Assembly: GCF_002836745.1 (NCBI RefSeq)
Contig: NZ_PJAR01000043.1
Location: 62,001-126,000, forward strand
Origin: Glaciecola sp. 33A
GTDB taxonomy: Bacteria; Pseudomonadota; Gammaproteobacteria; Enterobacterales; Alteromonadaceae
Length of the DNA: 64,000 nt
Direction of reading: 5' to 3'
Below are positions 20,754 through 30,587 of this stretch, in pieces. A program made the translations under genes and the position numbers. The stretch's first letter is position 1, and each line of letters opens with the position of its first letter. A model generated the notes under the pieces. The model searched no databases. It was not told the origin of the DNA and saw nothing but the letters and a program-made list of their open reading frames with translations.

Positions 20754-22216
20754 GCGCAGAACTGTTAATTAATGTGACGCCATCGGAATCCAGAGTGGCT
20801 TTAATCGAGAATGGTATTCTACAAGAAATTCACATCGAAAGGCACACGAAAAGAGGCTTAGTAGGGAATATTTATCGCGGCAAAGTCAGTCGGGTGTTGC
20901 CTGGGATGCAAGCCGCCTTTGTTGATATTGGCTTGGATAAGGCTGCATTTTTACATGCCTCGGACATTGCAGTACATGATGAAATTGCGGTTGAAGTATC
21001 TGAAACTGTCATAGAAAAAAAAGACATAAGAGAATTAGTTAGAGATGGTCAGGACATTGTTGTTCAGGTCGTCAAAGATCCTCTCGGCACCAAAGGCGCA
21101 CGTTTAACAACAGACATTACGTTACCTTCGCGCTATTTGGTATTTATGCCTAATGTCACGCATGTCGGTATTTCACAACGTATCGAGGATGCATCAGAAC
21201 GTGAGCGCTTAAAGAGCTTAGTTGAATCCTTGTGTGATGAAAATGGCGGCTTTATTTTACGCACGGCAGCGGAAGGTGTCTCTGAAACTGAACTGCATCA
21301 AGATGCCGATTTTTTACGTCGTTTGTGGGCAAAAATTCAATCACGTCTTAAACTTAAAAAAACCCATGTGTTGTATGAAGATTTACCATTAGCACGTCGT
21401 GTATTAAGAGATTTTGTTGGCACAGAATTAGATCGCATTCGAATTGATTCAAAGTTATCTTTTACCGAATTGCAGCAGTTCACCAAAGACTATGTTCCAG
21501 AACTCAGTGATAAACTTGAATACTATACAGGTGAACGCCCCATTTTCGATTTATATGATGTTGAAAATGAGGCTCAACGCATACTGGAAAGGCGAGTTGA
21601 TCTTAAATCAGGCGGTTATCTAATTATCGATCAAACCGAAGCTATGACAACGATAGATATCAATACGGGCGCTTTTGTTGGTCATCGTAATTTAGAAGAA
21701 ACCATCTTTAATACCAATATTGAAGCCACATTGTCCATTGCTAGGCAACTGCGTTTGCGCAACTTAGGTGGCATGATACTTATCGATTTTATCGACATGA
21801 TGGAACAAGATCACAAAAGACGTGTCCTACATAGTCTAGAGGGCGCAATGAGCAAAGATCGAGCAAAGTCGAATATTCATGGTTTCACTGCCTTGGGTTT
21901 AATCGAAATGACTCGCAAGCGCACCAGAGAAAGCCTTGAGCATATTTTATGTGGTGAATGTCCGGCATGCAAAGGACGCGGCAGTATCAAAACAGTTGAA
22001 ACCATTTGTTTTGAAATAATGCGTGAAATTGTCAGAGTGAATCGCGCTTACGAAGCGGATAAATTCGTCGTTTATGCATCGTCCATTGTTGCTGATGCAC
22101 TTCTAGGTGAGGAATCTCATATGTTGGCCGAATTGGAAGTCTTCGTGTCCAAGCAAATTAAAATACAAACGGAGTTGTTGTATCATCAAGACAAATTTGA
22201 TGTGGTAATGATGTGA
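20750..22216 (+). CDS. rng: Ribonuclease G
   Basis: A 488-residue RNase E/G-family endoribonuclease; E. coli RNase G has 489. An N-terminal S1 domain begins near residue 37 (RGLVGNIYRGKVSRVLPGMQ). The catalytic acidic residues lie in TTIDINTG and LIDFIDM, and the zinc-link motif is CPACKGRG. There is no long C-terminal scaffold, which separates it from RNase E. It acts in 16S rRNA 5' end maturation and mRNA decay. It overlaps maf and yhdP by 4 bp each. Confidence 0.97.
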   Translation: MSAELLINVTPSESRVALIENGILQEIHIERHTKRGLVGNIYRGKVSRVLPGMQAAFVDIGLDKAAFLHASDIAVHDEIAVEVSETVIEKKDIRELVRDGQDIVVQVVKDPLGTKGARLTTDITLPSRYLVFMPNVTHVGISQRIEDASERERLKSLVESLCDENGGFILRTAAEGVSETELHQDADFLRRLWAKIQSRLKLKKTHVLYEDLPLARRVLRDFVGTELDRIRIDSKLSFTELQQFTKDYVPELSDKLEYYTGERPIFDLYDVENEAQRILERRVDLKSGGYLIIDQTEAMTTIDINTGAFVGHRNLEETIFNTNIEATLSIARQLRLRNLGGMILIDFIDMMEQDHKRRVLHSLEGAMSKDRAKSNIHGFTALGLIEMTRKRTRESLEHILCGECPACKGRGSIKTVETICFEIMREIVRVNRAYEADKFVVYASSIVADALLGEESHMLAELEVFVSKQIKIQTELLYHQDKFDVVMM

Positions 22217-25200
22217 ATAGACTGTCAAGTGTAGCAACTTATATTGTTCGAAAAATATGGACACTCATTGCGATTACGCTAGTTTTATTCGCGCTTTTGA
22301 TGAGCCTGCTACGCTATTCTTTGCCGTTACTAAACGACAAAAAACAAATTTTTGAAGACTATGCACAAACAAAATATGGCGTCGGTCTGCAAATTAAATC
22401 GATTTCTGCTTCTTGGCAGGGCGTTGGTCCTGCGCTCGTGCTCGAAGGTGTTACCCTTGAACAGAGTGAAAATTCACCTATTCAGTTGAATATCAGAGAT
22501 ATTTATATCCAAATTGATTTTTGGGATTCGTTGATAACGCGTCAAGTCTCGTCAAAAAGCTTTAGTTTGGATGGTTTGTCATTAGATATTGATTTACAAC
22601 AAATTCAAACCTCAGGCAATGACTTTCCAATTCTTGATGCCTTGGAAGGGCTTTTTCTTGAGCAATTACAAACCTTTTCCTTGGTTAATAGTGAAGTAAC
22701 AATTAGCGGGGAAAACAACCGTCAATCTTTTAATATCGCTAATTTATCGTGGATAAATAAAGGAGAACGTCATCAAGGATCTGGGCTTATTACGGTGTCT
22801 GAGATTGCAACCAATTCAGCGGTTTTTGTCATTGATCTAAAAGGTCGAGCCGATAATTTTGATGGAACTATTTATGCGAAAGCTGATGAATTGGATATAT
22901 CGCCTTGGATCAATGAGTTTTCTGCTCTGGAGAGCGAATTGCTTGAGGGCAGAGCAAACTTTGAGTTTTGGGCTGATATTAATCGTAAAACTATTACGAA
23001 GGTGTACGGCAATATAAAACCAACCAGATTTATTTGGAAGCAAGATGAAGTTGACCTAACTAGTGGCATAGAATCAGGCGTGTTTGTCGCCCAGCCAGTG
23101 GATAATAAATGGCTGTTTAACGTCAACGATCTCACTGTCTCCGTTTATGACAAAACCATAATGACGAATTGGAAAGGGTCTATTTCCAAAAAGGGCGAAT
23201 TGCAAGTTCAAGCTGCAGATAGCTTCGCCATAACACCGCTACTGCCAATCGTTGGCTTGTTCAATAGTAATTTACTCGAACATCTTAAAGATCTTAAACC
23301 AACCAGTACAATTTCAGATCTAGCTATTCAAAAAAGGCCCACAGGCGTTGCTGCACATTTTAATATAAACGACATTCAGTGGAGTTCTAGTCAACAAGTG
23401 CCTGGACTTTCAAGTTTAGATGCTGAATTTTCATGGCAAAAAAATACGGGTGCTATTCATGTATTGGGTAATAATATTGAGATAAAGGCTAACAAAATTT
23501 TTGCGCAAACCTTAAATATCGACAGTATTGATTTGCCCATTCAATTTTATCAAACCGATGATACTTGGATTATTTCTTCAACATCGGGTGCCATCGAGCT
23601 ACCTGAAACTTCTATTAAGCCTACGTTTGAATATCAGGTTAATAATGACTTTTTATCTCTTGCTACTGATGTTGGTGAATTAGATGTATCGCATATTCGA
23701 CGGTTTTTGCCATTGGAACCCTATCTTGGTGAAGGTGTTAGTCAGTATCTCAATGATGCCTTTTATGCTCAAGGTAAAATAGTAGGAGCTCAACTACTTT
23801 GGCATGGTAAGTTGAGTCAATTTCCGTTTACGCAAAATCAAGGCATCTTTCAAGCGAGTGTAGCAATACAAAATGCAGACTTTTCTTTTAGTCGCAGTTG
23901 GCCGAGCGTCAATGGCTTGGATATTGATTTGAGCTTTGAAAACTTGGGCTTATCAATGCAGAGTTCGGCGGCGACTATTGGAAGCTTGGAAGTACTAGAT
24001 CTAAAAGGCTACATTCCATTATTTATTGCGGGCGCTGATCTTATTATTGAAGCGACGGCGACTGGCTCGGGCGATGATGTTTCGAAATTACTTACCAATA
24101 GCAGTTTGTCGGATGGCTTAGGAAAGATATTAAGTACAGATATTATCGTGAGCAACGATTTAACCACAAGACTTTCGTTATACATTCCTCTTGATGCTCC
24201 GCAGCAGACATCGGCCAGCGGCATTGTTACCTTGGTCGACAATTTTGTGCAAATTCCAAGTTTGTTAATAGACTTAGAGAATGTCGATGGACGCATAACA
24301 TTCGACAATGATAACGTCACTTTTTCTGCTCTACAGGCCAATTTGCTTGGACAAGCTATTGTTGCTGATTTCAACGGTGCTAATATCAATAACGAATATC
24401 GTTTTGATGTATCGGTCGATGGAAATTGGGACTTAAAGCCGTTATTCCCGTTTGTAAGTGATGAATTGGGCGACTATGTGAATGGAAGAGCGACATGGAG
24501 CTCGGCTATCAACGTTGCGATAGGAAAAGAAGACTTTTCTTATATGGCTACATTGTTTACTAAATTAGATGAAGTCAGTTCTAGGTTACCAGCCCCCTTT
24601 GACAAAAAACAAGGAGATAACAAAACAATCAAGCTTAACGCTAGCGGTAATACACAAGCCTCAACTATAAAACTTGCCTTTGGTGAACAGATCCGCTTTG
24701 ACGGTATTTTACCGCATAAAGAAATGCAGTTTAGTCGAGCGCATCTAGCGATTGGAGAAACTGATTTTGTTGGCAGAGGTGTGGGTTTTAGTGTCAGTGC
24801 GAAGTTACCAAAAATATACTTGGCTACTTGGTATCAGAGCATTTCAGCTCTACTCGCCGGTGTTTCTGATGATAATTCATCAGATCGAAAACCAATATTG
24901 GCCGCACCGCAACGTATTTTTATTGAAACTGAAAATTTGATTTTTGCAGGCCAAGCCCTGACCGATGTAAACGTGGCAGTAAAAACCACTAACAACGACT
25001 GGATACTTGATGTTTTGTCTGATGAAGCCAAAGCACAAATAATATTTCATAATCGTTGGATAGAGGAAGGAATTGAAATAGATGCTGACTTCGTCCGGTT
25101 TGATACATGGGTGGAGCAAGACAATCAGCCACGGCCCGAAATAGAACCGCAATCATTGCCTCGCATTAGAATTAATTGCAAAGAATGCCAAGTATTCGGT

Positions 25201-26070
25201 AATCATCTAGGCGAAATTAAGTTTGAGAGTTTTCCTAACAATGACGGTTTGAGAATAGAAGATATTCAAATCAATGGCCCGAACGGCAATATTCGTGCAA
25301 ACGGCCAGTGGTATAACCGTAACGATGATCACTATACCTTCATTAATGGTGATTTAAAAAGCGAAGATTTTGGTGCGTTTTTAAAAGATTTTCAATTTGA
25401 CTCTGGGATCAAAGACAGTGGAGCAGATATGGATTTTGCGTTTACTTGGAAAGCGTCTCCATTCGACTTTTCATTTGACCACTTAGATGGTGAAATGCAG
25501 TGGCAATTATCAGATGGTTATATAACTGAAGTCAGTGACAAAGGCTCACGCATCTTCACACTTTTGAGTTTAGATTCACTTGTTCGGAAATTAAGTTTAG
25601 ATTTCAGAGATGTGTTTGCTAAAGGTTTCTTTTATGATGAGATGCAAGGCAGCTTACAAATTACAGAGGGCAAAGCAGATACCCGAGATACCAAGATAGA
25701 TGGTGGAGCCGGTGAGATGGAAATTTATGGCTACACAGATTTGGTGGCTAAAGAGCTTAATTATAATGTGAGTTTTACCCCAAATGTAACCGGTAACCTG
25801 CCAGTGTTGGTCTACTTTATGGTTAATCCACCTACCGCGCTGGCGGCGTTGGCTCTAGATCAAGTTTTAACATCGGCTAAAGTGATTTCCAACGTCAATT
25901 ATAGTATTACAGGCACTTTAGAGGCTCCTATACTAATCGAAACAGGAAGAGAGAGCACAGAAGTGGCGCTGCCAGCAAGAAGAGATCCATTGCCTGAAGT
26001 TGATAATAATTTTATGCCGCCAACCAAGGAAGACACACTAATGATGGAAGTGAACGATGGTGCTGAGTAA
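22213..26070 (+). CDS. yhdP: AsmA/TamB-like envelope protein YhdP
   Basis: A 1285-residue protein with a GTG start overlapping rng by 4 bp. One membrane anchor is at about residues 14-36. A very long beta-strand-rich periplasmic body follows (DUF3971-type), with an AsmA-like C-terminal domain around 1050-1240. YhdP, TamB and YdbH are known to carry phospholipid to the outer membrane. The length matches E. coli YhdP (about 1266). The place between rng and tldD is conserved. Confidence 0.93.
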   Translation: MNRLSSVATYIVRKIWTLIAITLVLFALLMSLLRYSLPLLNDKKQIFEDYAQTKYGVGLQIKSISASWQGVGPALVLEGVTLEQSENSPIQLNIRDIYIQIDFWDSLITRQVSSKSFSLDGLSLDIDLQQIQTSGNDFPILDALEGLFLEQLQTFSLVNSEVTISGENNRQSFNIANLSWINKGERHQGSGLITVSEIATNSAVFVIDLKGRADNFDGTIYAKADELDISPWINEFSALESELLEGRANFEFWADINRKTITKVYGNIKPTRFIWKQDEVDLTSGIESGVFVAQPVDNKWLFNVNDLTVSVYDKTIMTNWKGSISKKGELQVQAADSFAITPLLPIVGLFNSNLLEHLKDLKPTSTISDLAIQKRPTGVAAHFNINDIQWSSSQQVPGLSSLDAEFSWQKNTGAIHVLGNNIEIKANKIFAQTLNIDSIDLPIQFYQTDDTWIISSTSGAIELPETSIKPTFEYQVNNDFLSLATDVGELDVSHIRRFLPLEPYLGEGVSQYLNDAFYAQGKIVGAQLLWHGKLSQFPFTQNQGIFQASVAIQNADFSFSRSWPSVNGLDIDLSFENLGLSMQSSAATIGSLEVLDLKGYIPLFIAGADLIIEATATGSGDDVSKLLTNSSLSDGLGKILSTDIIVSNDLTTRLSLYIPLDAPQQTSASGIVTLVDNFVQIPSLLIDLENVDGRITFDNDNVTFSALQANLLGQAIVADFNGANINNEYRFDVSVDGNWDLKPLFPFVSDELGDYVNGRATWSSAINVAIGKEDFSYMATLFTKLDEVSSRLPAPFDKKQGDNKTIKLNASGNTQASTIKLAFGEQIRFDGILPHKEMQFSRAHLAIGETDFVGRGVGFSVSAKLPKIYLATWYQSISALLAGVSDDNSSDRKPILAAPQRIFIETENLIFAGQALTDVNVAVKTTNNDWILDVLSDEAKAQIIFHNRWIEEGIEIDADFVRFDTWVEQDNQPRPEIEPQSLPRIRINCKECQVFGNHLGEIKFESFPNNDGLRIEDIQINGPNGNIRANGQWYNRNDDHYTFINGDLKSEDFGAFLKDFQFDSGIKDSGADMDFAFTWKASPFDFSFDHLDGEMQWQLSDGYITEVSDKGSRIFTLLSLDSLVRKLSLDFRDVFAKGFFYDEMQGSLQITEGKADTRDTKIDGGAGEMEIYGYTDLVAKELNYNVSFTPNVTGNLPVLVYFMVNPPTALAALALDQVLTSAKVISNVNYSITGTLEAPILIETGRESTEVALPARRDPLPEVDNNFMPPTKEDTLMMEVNDGAE

Positions 26071-26903
26071 TGACTGACCTAGTCGCCATTCAAATAACCT
26101 CGACACCGAGCATCGAACAAAATTTGGCATTGATTGAACGACAACTACTCCAGCTGCACGACAAGCAGCAGTTGGTCGTTTTACCCGAGTGTTTTGCTTT
26201 CTTCGGTGCCCGCGATAAGAAACAAGTCGATATTGCCGAAACTCTTGATGATGGACCAATACAGGCTGCGTTGTCGGCGTTCGCAAAGCGCTATAATAAG
26301 TGGATTGTCGCCGGTACGCTACCAATCAAACCTTTCAAAAGTGACGTTGTGACCGCTGAGGCCTCGAAATTCTATGCGGCGAGTTTGGTTTATAACAACG
26401 AAGGTGTGGTTGTTAGCCGTTATGACAAAATTCATTTATTTGATGTCAATGTTAATGACAACATAGGTCACTATGAGGAGTCCGCAACGACCTTACCTGG
26501 TGAAAATGTGGTTACTTTCGAGAGTCCTTGGGGCACTGTGGGTCAGATAGTTTGTTATGACCTGCGTTTCCCAGAGCTAATTCAAAAAATGCCGCAGCTT
26601 GACATATTAGTCGTTCCCAGTGCATTTACGTGCCGCACCGGTGAGGCTCACTGGCACCCCTTGTTGCAAGCTCGGAGTATCGAAAATCAGTGTTATGTAG
26701 TAGCATCTGACCAAACTGGCGTTCATAATAATGGACGCGAAACCTATGGAAATAGTTGTATTTATTCTCCATGGGGAGAATTACTTGCTAATCTACCGAG
26801 TCGTCAAGGTTGGATTGCAGCTAAATATGACAATGCATTATTGCTTAATATTCGCAAAGAAATGCCAATACAACAACATAAACATAATAGGAAACAATTT
26901 TGA
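26070..26903 (+). CDS. Carbon-nitrogen hydrolase (Nit/YbeM-like)
   Basis: A 277-residue nitrilase-superfamily enzyme. The catalytic triad is visible as Glu40 (VVLPECF), Lys120 (RYDKIHLFD) and Cys162 ([11 protein letters not shown]). The Nit1/NitFhit group includes deaminated-glutathione amidases, so a metabolite-repair role is likely but not proven by sequence. It overlaps yhdP by one base and tldD by 4 bp. A nitrilase inserted between yhdP and tldD is, as far as I recall, common in marine gammaproteobacteria. Confidence 0.92.
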   Translation: MTDLVAIQITSTPSIEQNLALIERQLLQLHDKQQLVVLPECFAFFGARDKKQVDIAETLDDGPIQAALSAFAKRYNKWIVAGTLPIKPFKSDVVTAEASKFYAASLVYNNEGVVVSRYDKIHLFDVNVNDNIGHYEESATTLPGENVVTFESPWGTVGQIVCYDLRFPELIQKMPQLDILVVPSAFTCRTGEAHWHPLLQARSIENQCYVVASDQTGVHNNGRETYGNSCIYSPWGELLANLPSRQGWIAAKYDNALLLNIRKEMPIQQHKHNRKQF

Positions 26904-28345
26904 GCCAATCTGTCGAACACAATCTTCTTACGGCCTCAGGGATTGACAAAAATAGGCTCTCTTGTTTATTAGAGGATGTGTTTTCGCATCAAGCCAATTT
27001 TGCCGATCTATACTTTCAGTCGAGTCAGCATGAGAGCTGGGTATTGGAAGATGGGATTGTTAAAGACGGTAGTTACAATATAGAGAGAGGCGTTGGTGTC
27101 CGTGTGATATCCGGTGAAAAAACGGGATTTGCTTACTCTGATGAAATTTCAAGTCGTGCTTTAGTAGATGCTTGCAAGGCTGCTAAGGGAATAGCACCTG
27201 CTGGAGGTATACAAAGGGTCGATGCGTTTACTGCTGTGAACCATAAGTCATTATACACTGAAAAAAATCCAATTTTGAGCATGCAAGATAGTGCCAAAAT
27301 TACGCTTCTACAAACCGTAGATCGCTACATTAGAAAAACGGCTCCGCACGCAACTCAAGTGGTTGTTAGTTTAAGCGGTGTTTATGAAGAGGTATTAGTT
27401 GCGGCCACTGATGGTACTTTTGCAACTGATATTCGCCCACTTATTCGCTTAAACTGCTCGGTGTTACTTGAAAAAGAGGGCAAACGAGAGCGTGGAAGCG
27501 CAGGTGCGGGTGGACGTCGCACCTACGATTACTTTGAAAGTATCGTCAAGGACAATAAACCGTTATATGAACAGCTTGCAGATGAAGCGATACATATGGC
27601 CGAAGTCAATTTAGCTGCTGTTCCAGCACCCGCAGGAAAAATGCCGGTTGTTCTTGGCAGTGGTTGGCCCGGTGTGCTTTTACATGAAGCTGTTGGCCAC
27701 GGACTTGAAGGGGATTTCAATCGCAAAGGTGCGTCAACATTTAGTGGGCGTATGGGGCAGCAAGTGGCAGCTAAAGGCGTCACCGTTATTGATGATGGCA
27801 CGATGGTAGACCGTCGCGGATCATTATCAGTTGATGATGAAGGCGTGCCGACTCAGCGCAACGTGCTTATTGAAGATGGCGTGTTAAAGGGTTACATGCA
27901 AGACAAGCACAACGCTTCCTTAATGGGCTTAAGCCCCACTGGCAATGGACGACGCGAAAGCTATGCACATTTGCCAATGCCGCGCATGACAAATACCTAT
28001 ATGCTCGCGGGTAAGCATAGCCCCGAAGATATTATTGCATCAGTAGAGAGAGGCATTTATGCTCCTAACTTTGGTGGTGGTCAGGTCGATATTACTTCTG
28101 GCAAATTTGTATTCTCTACTTCTGAAGCTTACTTAATCGTAAATGGGAAAGTAACTACACCAATAAAAGGCGCAACGCTAATTGGTAACGGACCTGAAGT
28201 TATGAAGCAAATTTCTATGATAGGAAATGACTTATCATTAGATATGGGTATCGGTGTTTGTGGTAAAGATGGACAATCACTGCCTGTCGGTGTTGGGCAA
28301 CCGACTCTGAAAGTGGATAAACTCACCGTAGGCGGAACCGCCTAA
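26900..28345 (+). CDS. tldD: Metalloprotease TldD
   Basis: A 481-residue protein, the same length as E. coli TldD. The zinc motif [11 protein letters not shown] is intact (about residues 260-270), with the conserved GxG-rich C-terminal part ([11 protein letters not shown]). The start is TTG at 26900, preceded by AGGAAA and overlapping the stop of the nitrilase gene. TldD works with TldE (PmbA) on unfolded peptides, for example in microcin B17 maturation; pmbA is not in this window. Confidence 0.96.
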   Translation: MSQSVEHNLLTASGIDKNRLSCLLEDVFSHQANFADLYFQSSQHESWVLEDGIVKDGSYNIERGVGVRVISGEKTGFAYSDEISSRALVDACKAAKGIAPAGGIQRVDAFTAVNHKSLYTEKNPILSMQDSAKITLLQTVDRYIRKTAPHATQVVVSLSGVYEEVLVAATDGTFATDIRPLIRLNCSVLLEKEGKRERGSAGAGGRRTYDYFESIVKDNKPLYEQLADEAIHMAEVNLAAVPAPAGKMPVVLGSGWPGVLLHEAVGHGLEGDFNRKGASTFSGRMGQQVAAKGVTVIDDGTMVDRRGSLSVDDEGVPTQRNVLIEDGVLKGYMQDKHNASLMGLSPTGNGRRESYAHLPMPRMTNTYMLAGKHSPEDIIASVERGIYAPNFGGGQVDITSGKFVFSTSEAYLIVNGKVTTPIKGATLIGNGPEVMKQISMIGNDLSLDMGIGVCGKDGQSLPVGVGQPTLKVDKLTVGGTA

Positions 28346-28391
28346 GCAATTCATTTCATAATAGGGGCTAGGATTTACTTCTTGGTCCCAG

Positions 28392-29141
28392 TTATCTTCC
28401 CAGTAACTTTCTCTTGATCATTCTGATCACCGCTACTTTATTTGTCTCTGGGGATATTGGCGCCTTGTTAAGTAAATCGGCATAGTCATGGTCGGTAAGC
28501 TTCAACTCACTTACATGCGCCATCATAACCGAATTTGGCTGCAATGCTTGTAGCTTTAAAAGAGACTGTTTGTAGAGCTCTGGTATGTAAACTGGAAAAG
28601 GAGGAGACAGTTTGTTTTTGACTTTAACAATGAGATCGGCGACATAAATACGCTTGCTTGGTGTATGCATAATCGATAGGTCTCTATCGGTATGTCCAGG
28701 AGTTTCGAACACTTGCCAATCATCAAAGCCGGGAACGGTTTGACTATCACCTAATGTCACGTCTGGATGCAAATGTGCTGGATACCAAATATTCTTCCTT
28801 GGCCGTTTCATTTTACCGGCTACCCAGAGTGCAAGCATAATATCGATAGCGTGAGCAAATCGGCCTTTGACACCTCTATACCATTGTCCCTCGCGCTTAC
28901 AACTGACAATTTTGCAATTTGTTACCTTTCTCAAATAATGCGCGCAGCCAGCATGATCAGGATGCATGTGAGTAACAATGACGACTTTTAAGTCAGTCAG
29001 TGGACGTTTAAGCTCCTGTGTGAAAAACGTCTGCAATGTTTTAAAGTCGGCTTTGGAGCAACCGTCTAGTAACATGCACTTATCGGGATATTCAACTAAA
29101 AAGATGTTTTGTATAAACCCTTTTAATACATGAATTTTCAT
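28392..29141 (-). CDS. MBL-fold metallo-hydrolase
   Basis: A 249-residue metallo-beta-lactamase-fold protein from the ATG at 29141; a GTG at 29153 could add four residues. The metal-binding motif THMHPDHAG is present (about residues 57-65), with ETPGHTDRD near 157 and an Asp ligand region VADLIV. The fold is that of glyoxalase II-like and other hydrolases. The substrate cannot be told. It is convergent with tldD, with no clear terminator in the 46-bp gap. Confidence 0.8.
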   Translation of the reverse strand: MKIHVLKGFIQNIFLVEYPDKCMLLDGCSKADFKTLQTFFTQELKRPLTDLKVVIVTHMHPDHAGCAHYLRKVTNCKIVSCKREGQWYRGVKGRFAHAIDIMLALWVAGKMKRPRKNIWYPAHLHPDVTLGDSQTVPGFDDWQVFETPGHTDRDLSIMHTPSKRIYVADLIVKVKNKLSPPFPVYIPELYKQSLLKLQALQPNSVMMAHVSELKLTDHDYADLLNKAPISPETNKVAVIRMIKRKLLGR

Positions 29142-29259
29142 TGCAAACAGCACTCAACAAACTGATCATACCAGTTTTAATCCTACTCTTTTATCTGCTG
29201 ACTCACTAATTTTTTTGGTGATGGTTACTTATTAGTGAGGGCAGTCTTTTAGGGTTGTA

Positions 29260-29556
29260 CTATTTTTTTTTCTTTGCTGAGGATAATTCTACTACTTCGG
29301 CTGATTCGACTTCAAGAATACCGTCAACTTCACCCCCCTTCATTATCTTCATGACAGACTCTTTATTTTTGGATAACAGAATGCCTAACTCTTCAGAAAT
29401 TGCTTCATCAAGCTCAATACCTTTGGCTGCTAAATAAGCACTAAGGTTGTCGGCAACCTCTAACATTTTGTCGTACTTATCAGCCTCTTTCTTATCTGTT
29501 GTCACCAATTTCTCAACTCCTTTATGCTGAACCACATACTGAGTGATAACTGCCAT
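29260..29556 (-). CDS. yebG: YebG-family SOS-response protein
   Basis: A 98-residue protein from the ATG at 29556, which lies 5 bp after GGAGG; an ATG at 29568 overlaps that ribosome-binding site. The N-terminus MAVITQYVVQHKGVEK and the following KKEADKYDKMLEVAD match the YebG family closely. The C-terminus ends in Lys residues. YebG is a small DNA-damage-inducible protein of unknown biochemical role. A perfect LexA box upstream supports the call. Confidence 0.9.
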   Translation of the reverse strand: MAVITQYVVQHKGVEKLVTTDKKEADKYDKMLEVADNLSAYLAAKGIELDEAISEELGILLSKNKESVMKIMKGGEVDGILEVESAEVVELSSAKKKK

Positions 29557-29613
29557 AATGGCCTCCATGATTTTTAATAAATAAAACTAAGAGTTACACT
29601 ATACATATAATCA

Positions 29614-29629
29614 CTGTATAAATAAACAG
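29614..29629 (-). promoter_or_regulatory. LexA operator of yebG
   Basis: CTGTATAAATAAACAG is an exact CTGT-N8-ACAG SOS box with an AT-rich centre. It lies about 58 bp upstream of the yebG start, just upstream of a possible -10 (TATAGT, 29603-29598 on the minus strand). LexA binding here would repress yebG until DNA damage. Confidence 0.9.
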
Positions 29630-29893
29630 TTTATTGAGTGCATTGCTAGCCTAGATCTAGGTGAGCAATACCTTATATAAATAGATGTTAATACATTTGA
29701 ACTATTACGCGGTTTGTACAGAACAAGTGTTGTTAATGTTTATTTGTGCAGTGTATTTATTAAGTGTATTTATTAAGTGGTTATATTAGTACTGACGCTA
29801 ACTTATTTGTAATGATTTTTTGCATACGAAATTATACAGTCTAATCTGGTCAATAAATCTCTACTTTTTTAAAAATAGCGATAGGAGTGGTAT
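29630..29893. other. AT-rich intergenic region between yebG and a HAD gene
   Basis: No gene is visible in this divergent spacer. It contains a perfect 13-bp direct repeat (GTGTATTTATTAA at 29751-29763 and 29764-29776) and ends with a Shine-Dalgarno-like AGGAG at 29883-29887 in front of the HAD gene. Confidence 0.6.
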
Positions 29894-30460
29894 ATCAAAT
29901 TTCAATTTACTCAGGTTAAAGGCATCATTTTTGATTTGGACGATACTCTGGTGCAAACAGGTCTGGATTTCGCTGCAATTAAGCGCGATATAGGCTGTCC
30001 AGTTAAAGAGGATATTCTCACTTTTATTAGCAATTTGTCTTGTTCTAAACAACAAAGCGAAGCAAATAGAATTGTTCTTGAACATGAACTGCATGACGCA
30101 CAGACGTCAGTTTGGTTACCCGGCGCTGAGGCTTTTGTTGAGGTAGCAAGACAACATGCGTTGCCTCTGGCGATTGTGACTCGTAATTGCAGGCAGGCAA
30201 CTGAGCTCAAACTGAACAGGAATAATATTGGCATCGACATCGTTATTACTCGTGAAGACGCTCCCGCTAAACCAGACCCGACGGCGTTACTTAGCATTGC
30301 TGATTGTTGGCGAATCGCAACTCATGAAATTGCTTATTTGGGTGATTATATCTATGACATTCAAGCCGCTCATAATGCAGATATGCAGGCTTGGTTATAC
30401 ACCTACCAAGCAGGTATTAGTGACTACAAAACGTGCTTGTCCTATATCAAAAAAACTTAA
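29894..30460 (+). CDS. HAD-family phosphatase, start codon uncertain
   Basis: A HAD hydrolase with motif I FDLDDT, motif II TRN, a Lys in AKPDPT and motif IV region GDYIYDI. The only standard in-frame start (TTG at 29936) lies inside motif I and would delete the nucleophile Asp. The frame is open upstream to a TAG at 29882, with no ATG, GTG or TTG. AGGAG at 29883-29887 followed by ATC at 29894 (6-bp spacing) suggests a rare ATC start giving 188 residues; a lost start codon is the alternative. It resembles phosphoglycolate-phosphatase-like enzymes; substrate unknown. Confidence 0.7.
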   Translation: MKFQFTQVKGIIFDLDDTLVQTGLDFAAIKRDIGCPVKEDILTFISNLSCSKQQSEANRIVLEHELHDAQTSVWLPGAEAFVEVARQHALPLAIVTRNCRQATELKLNRNNIGIDIVITREDAPAKPDPTALLSIADCWRIATHEIAYLGDYIYDIQAAHNADMQAWLYTYQAGISDYKTCLSYIKKT

Positions 30461-30587
30461 GACCTCGGATTTCAGAGTCCTGAGAGCTGCCTTCAGATAT
30501 ACCCTTCCTTTGATCAGTTGTTTATAGCGTGCTAAGTTAGCAATATGTATTAATGAATAAGCGCTTATTTAGTACAGGGAAGGTCGT

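Noticed and set aside
29936-30460. TTG at 29936 as start of the HAD gene
   Set aside because: It removes the nucleophile Asp of motif I, while the upstream in-frame codons read as a normal N-terminal strand.
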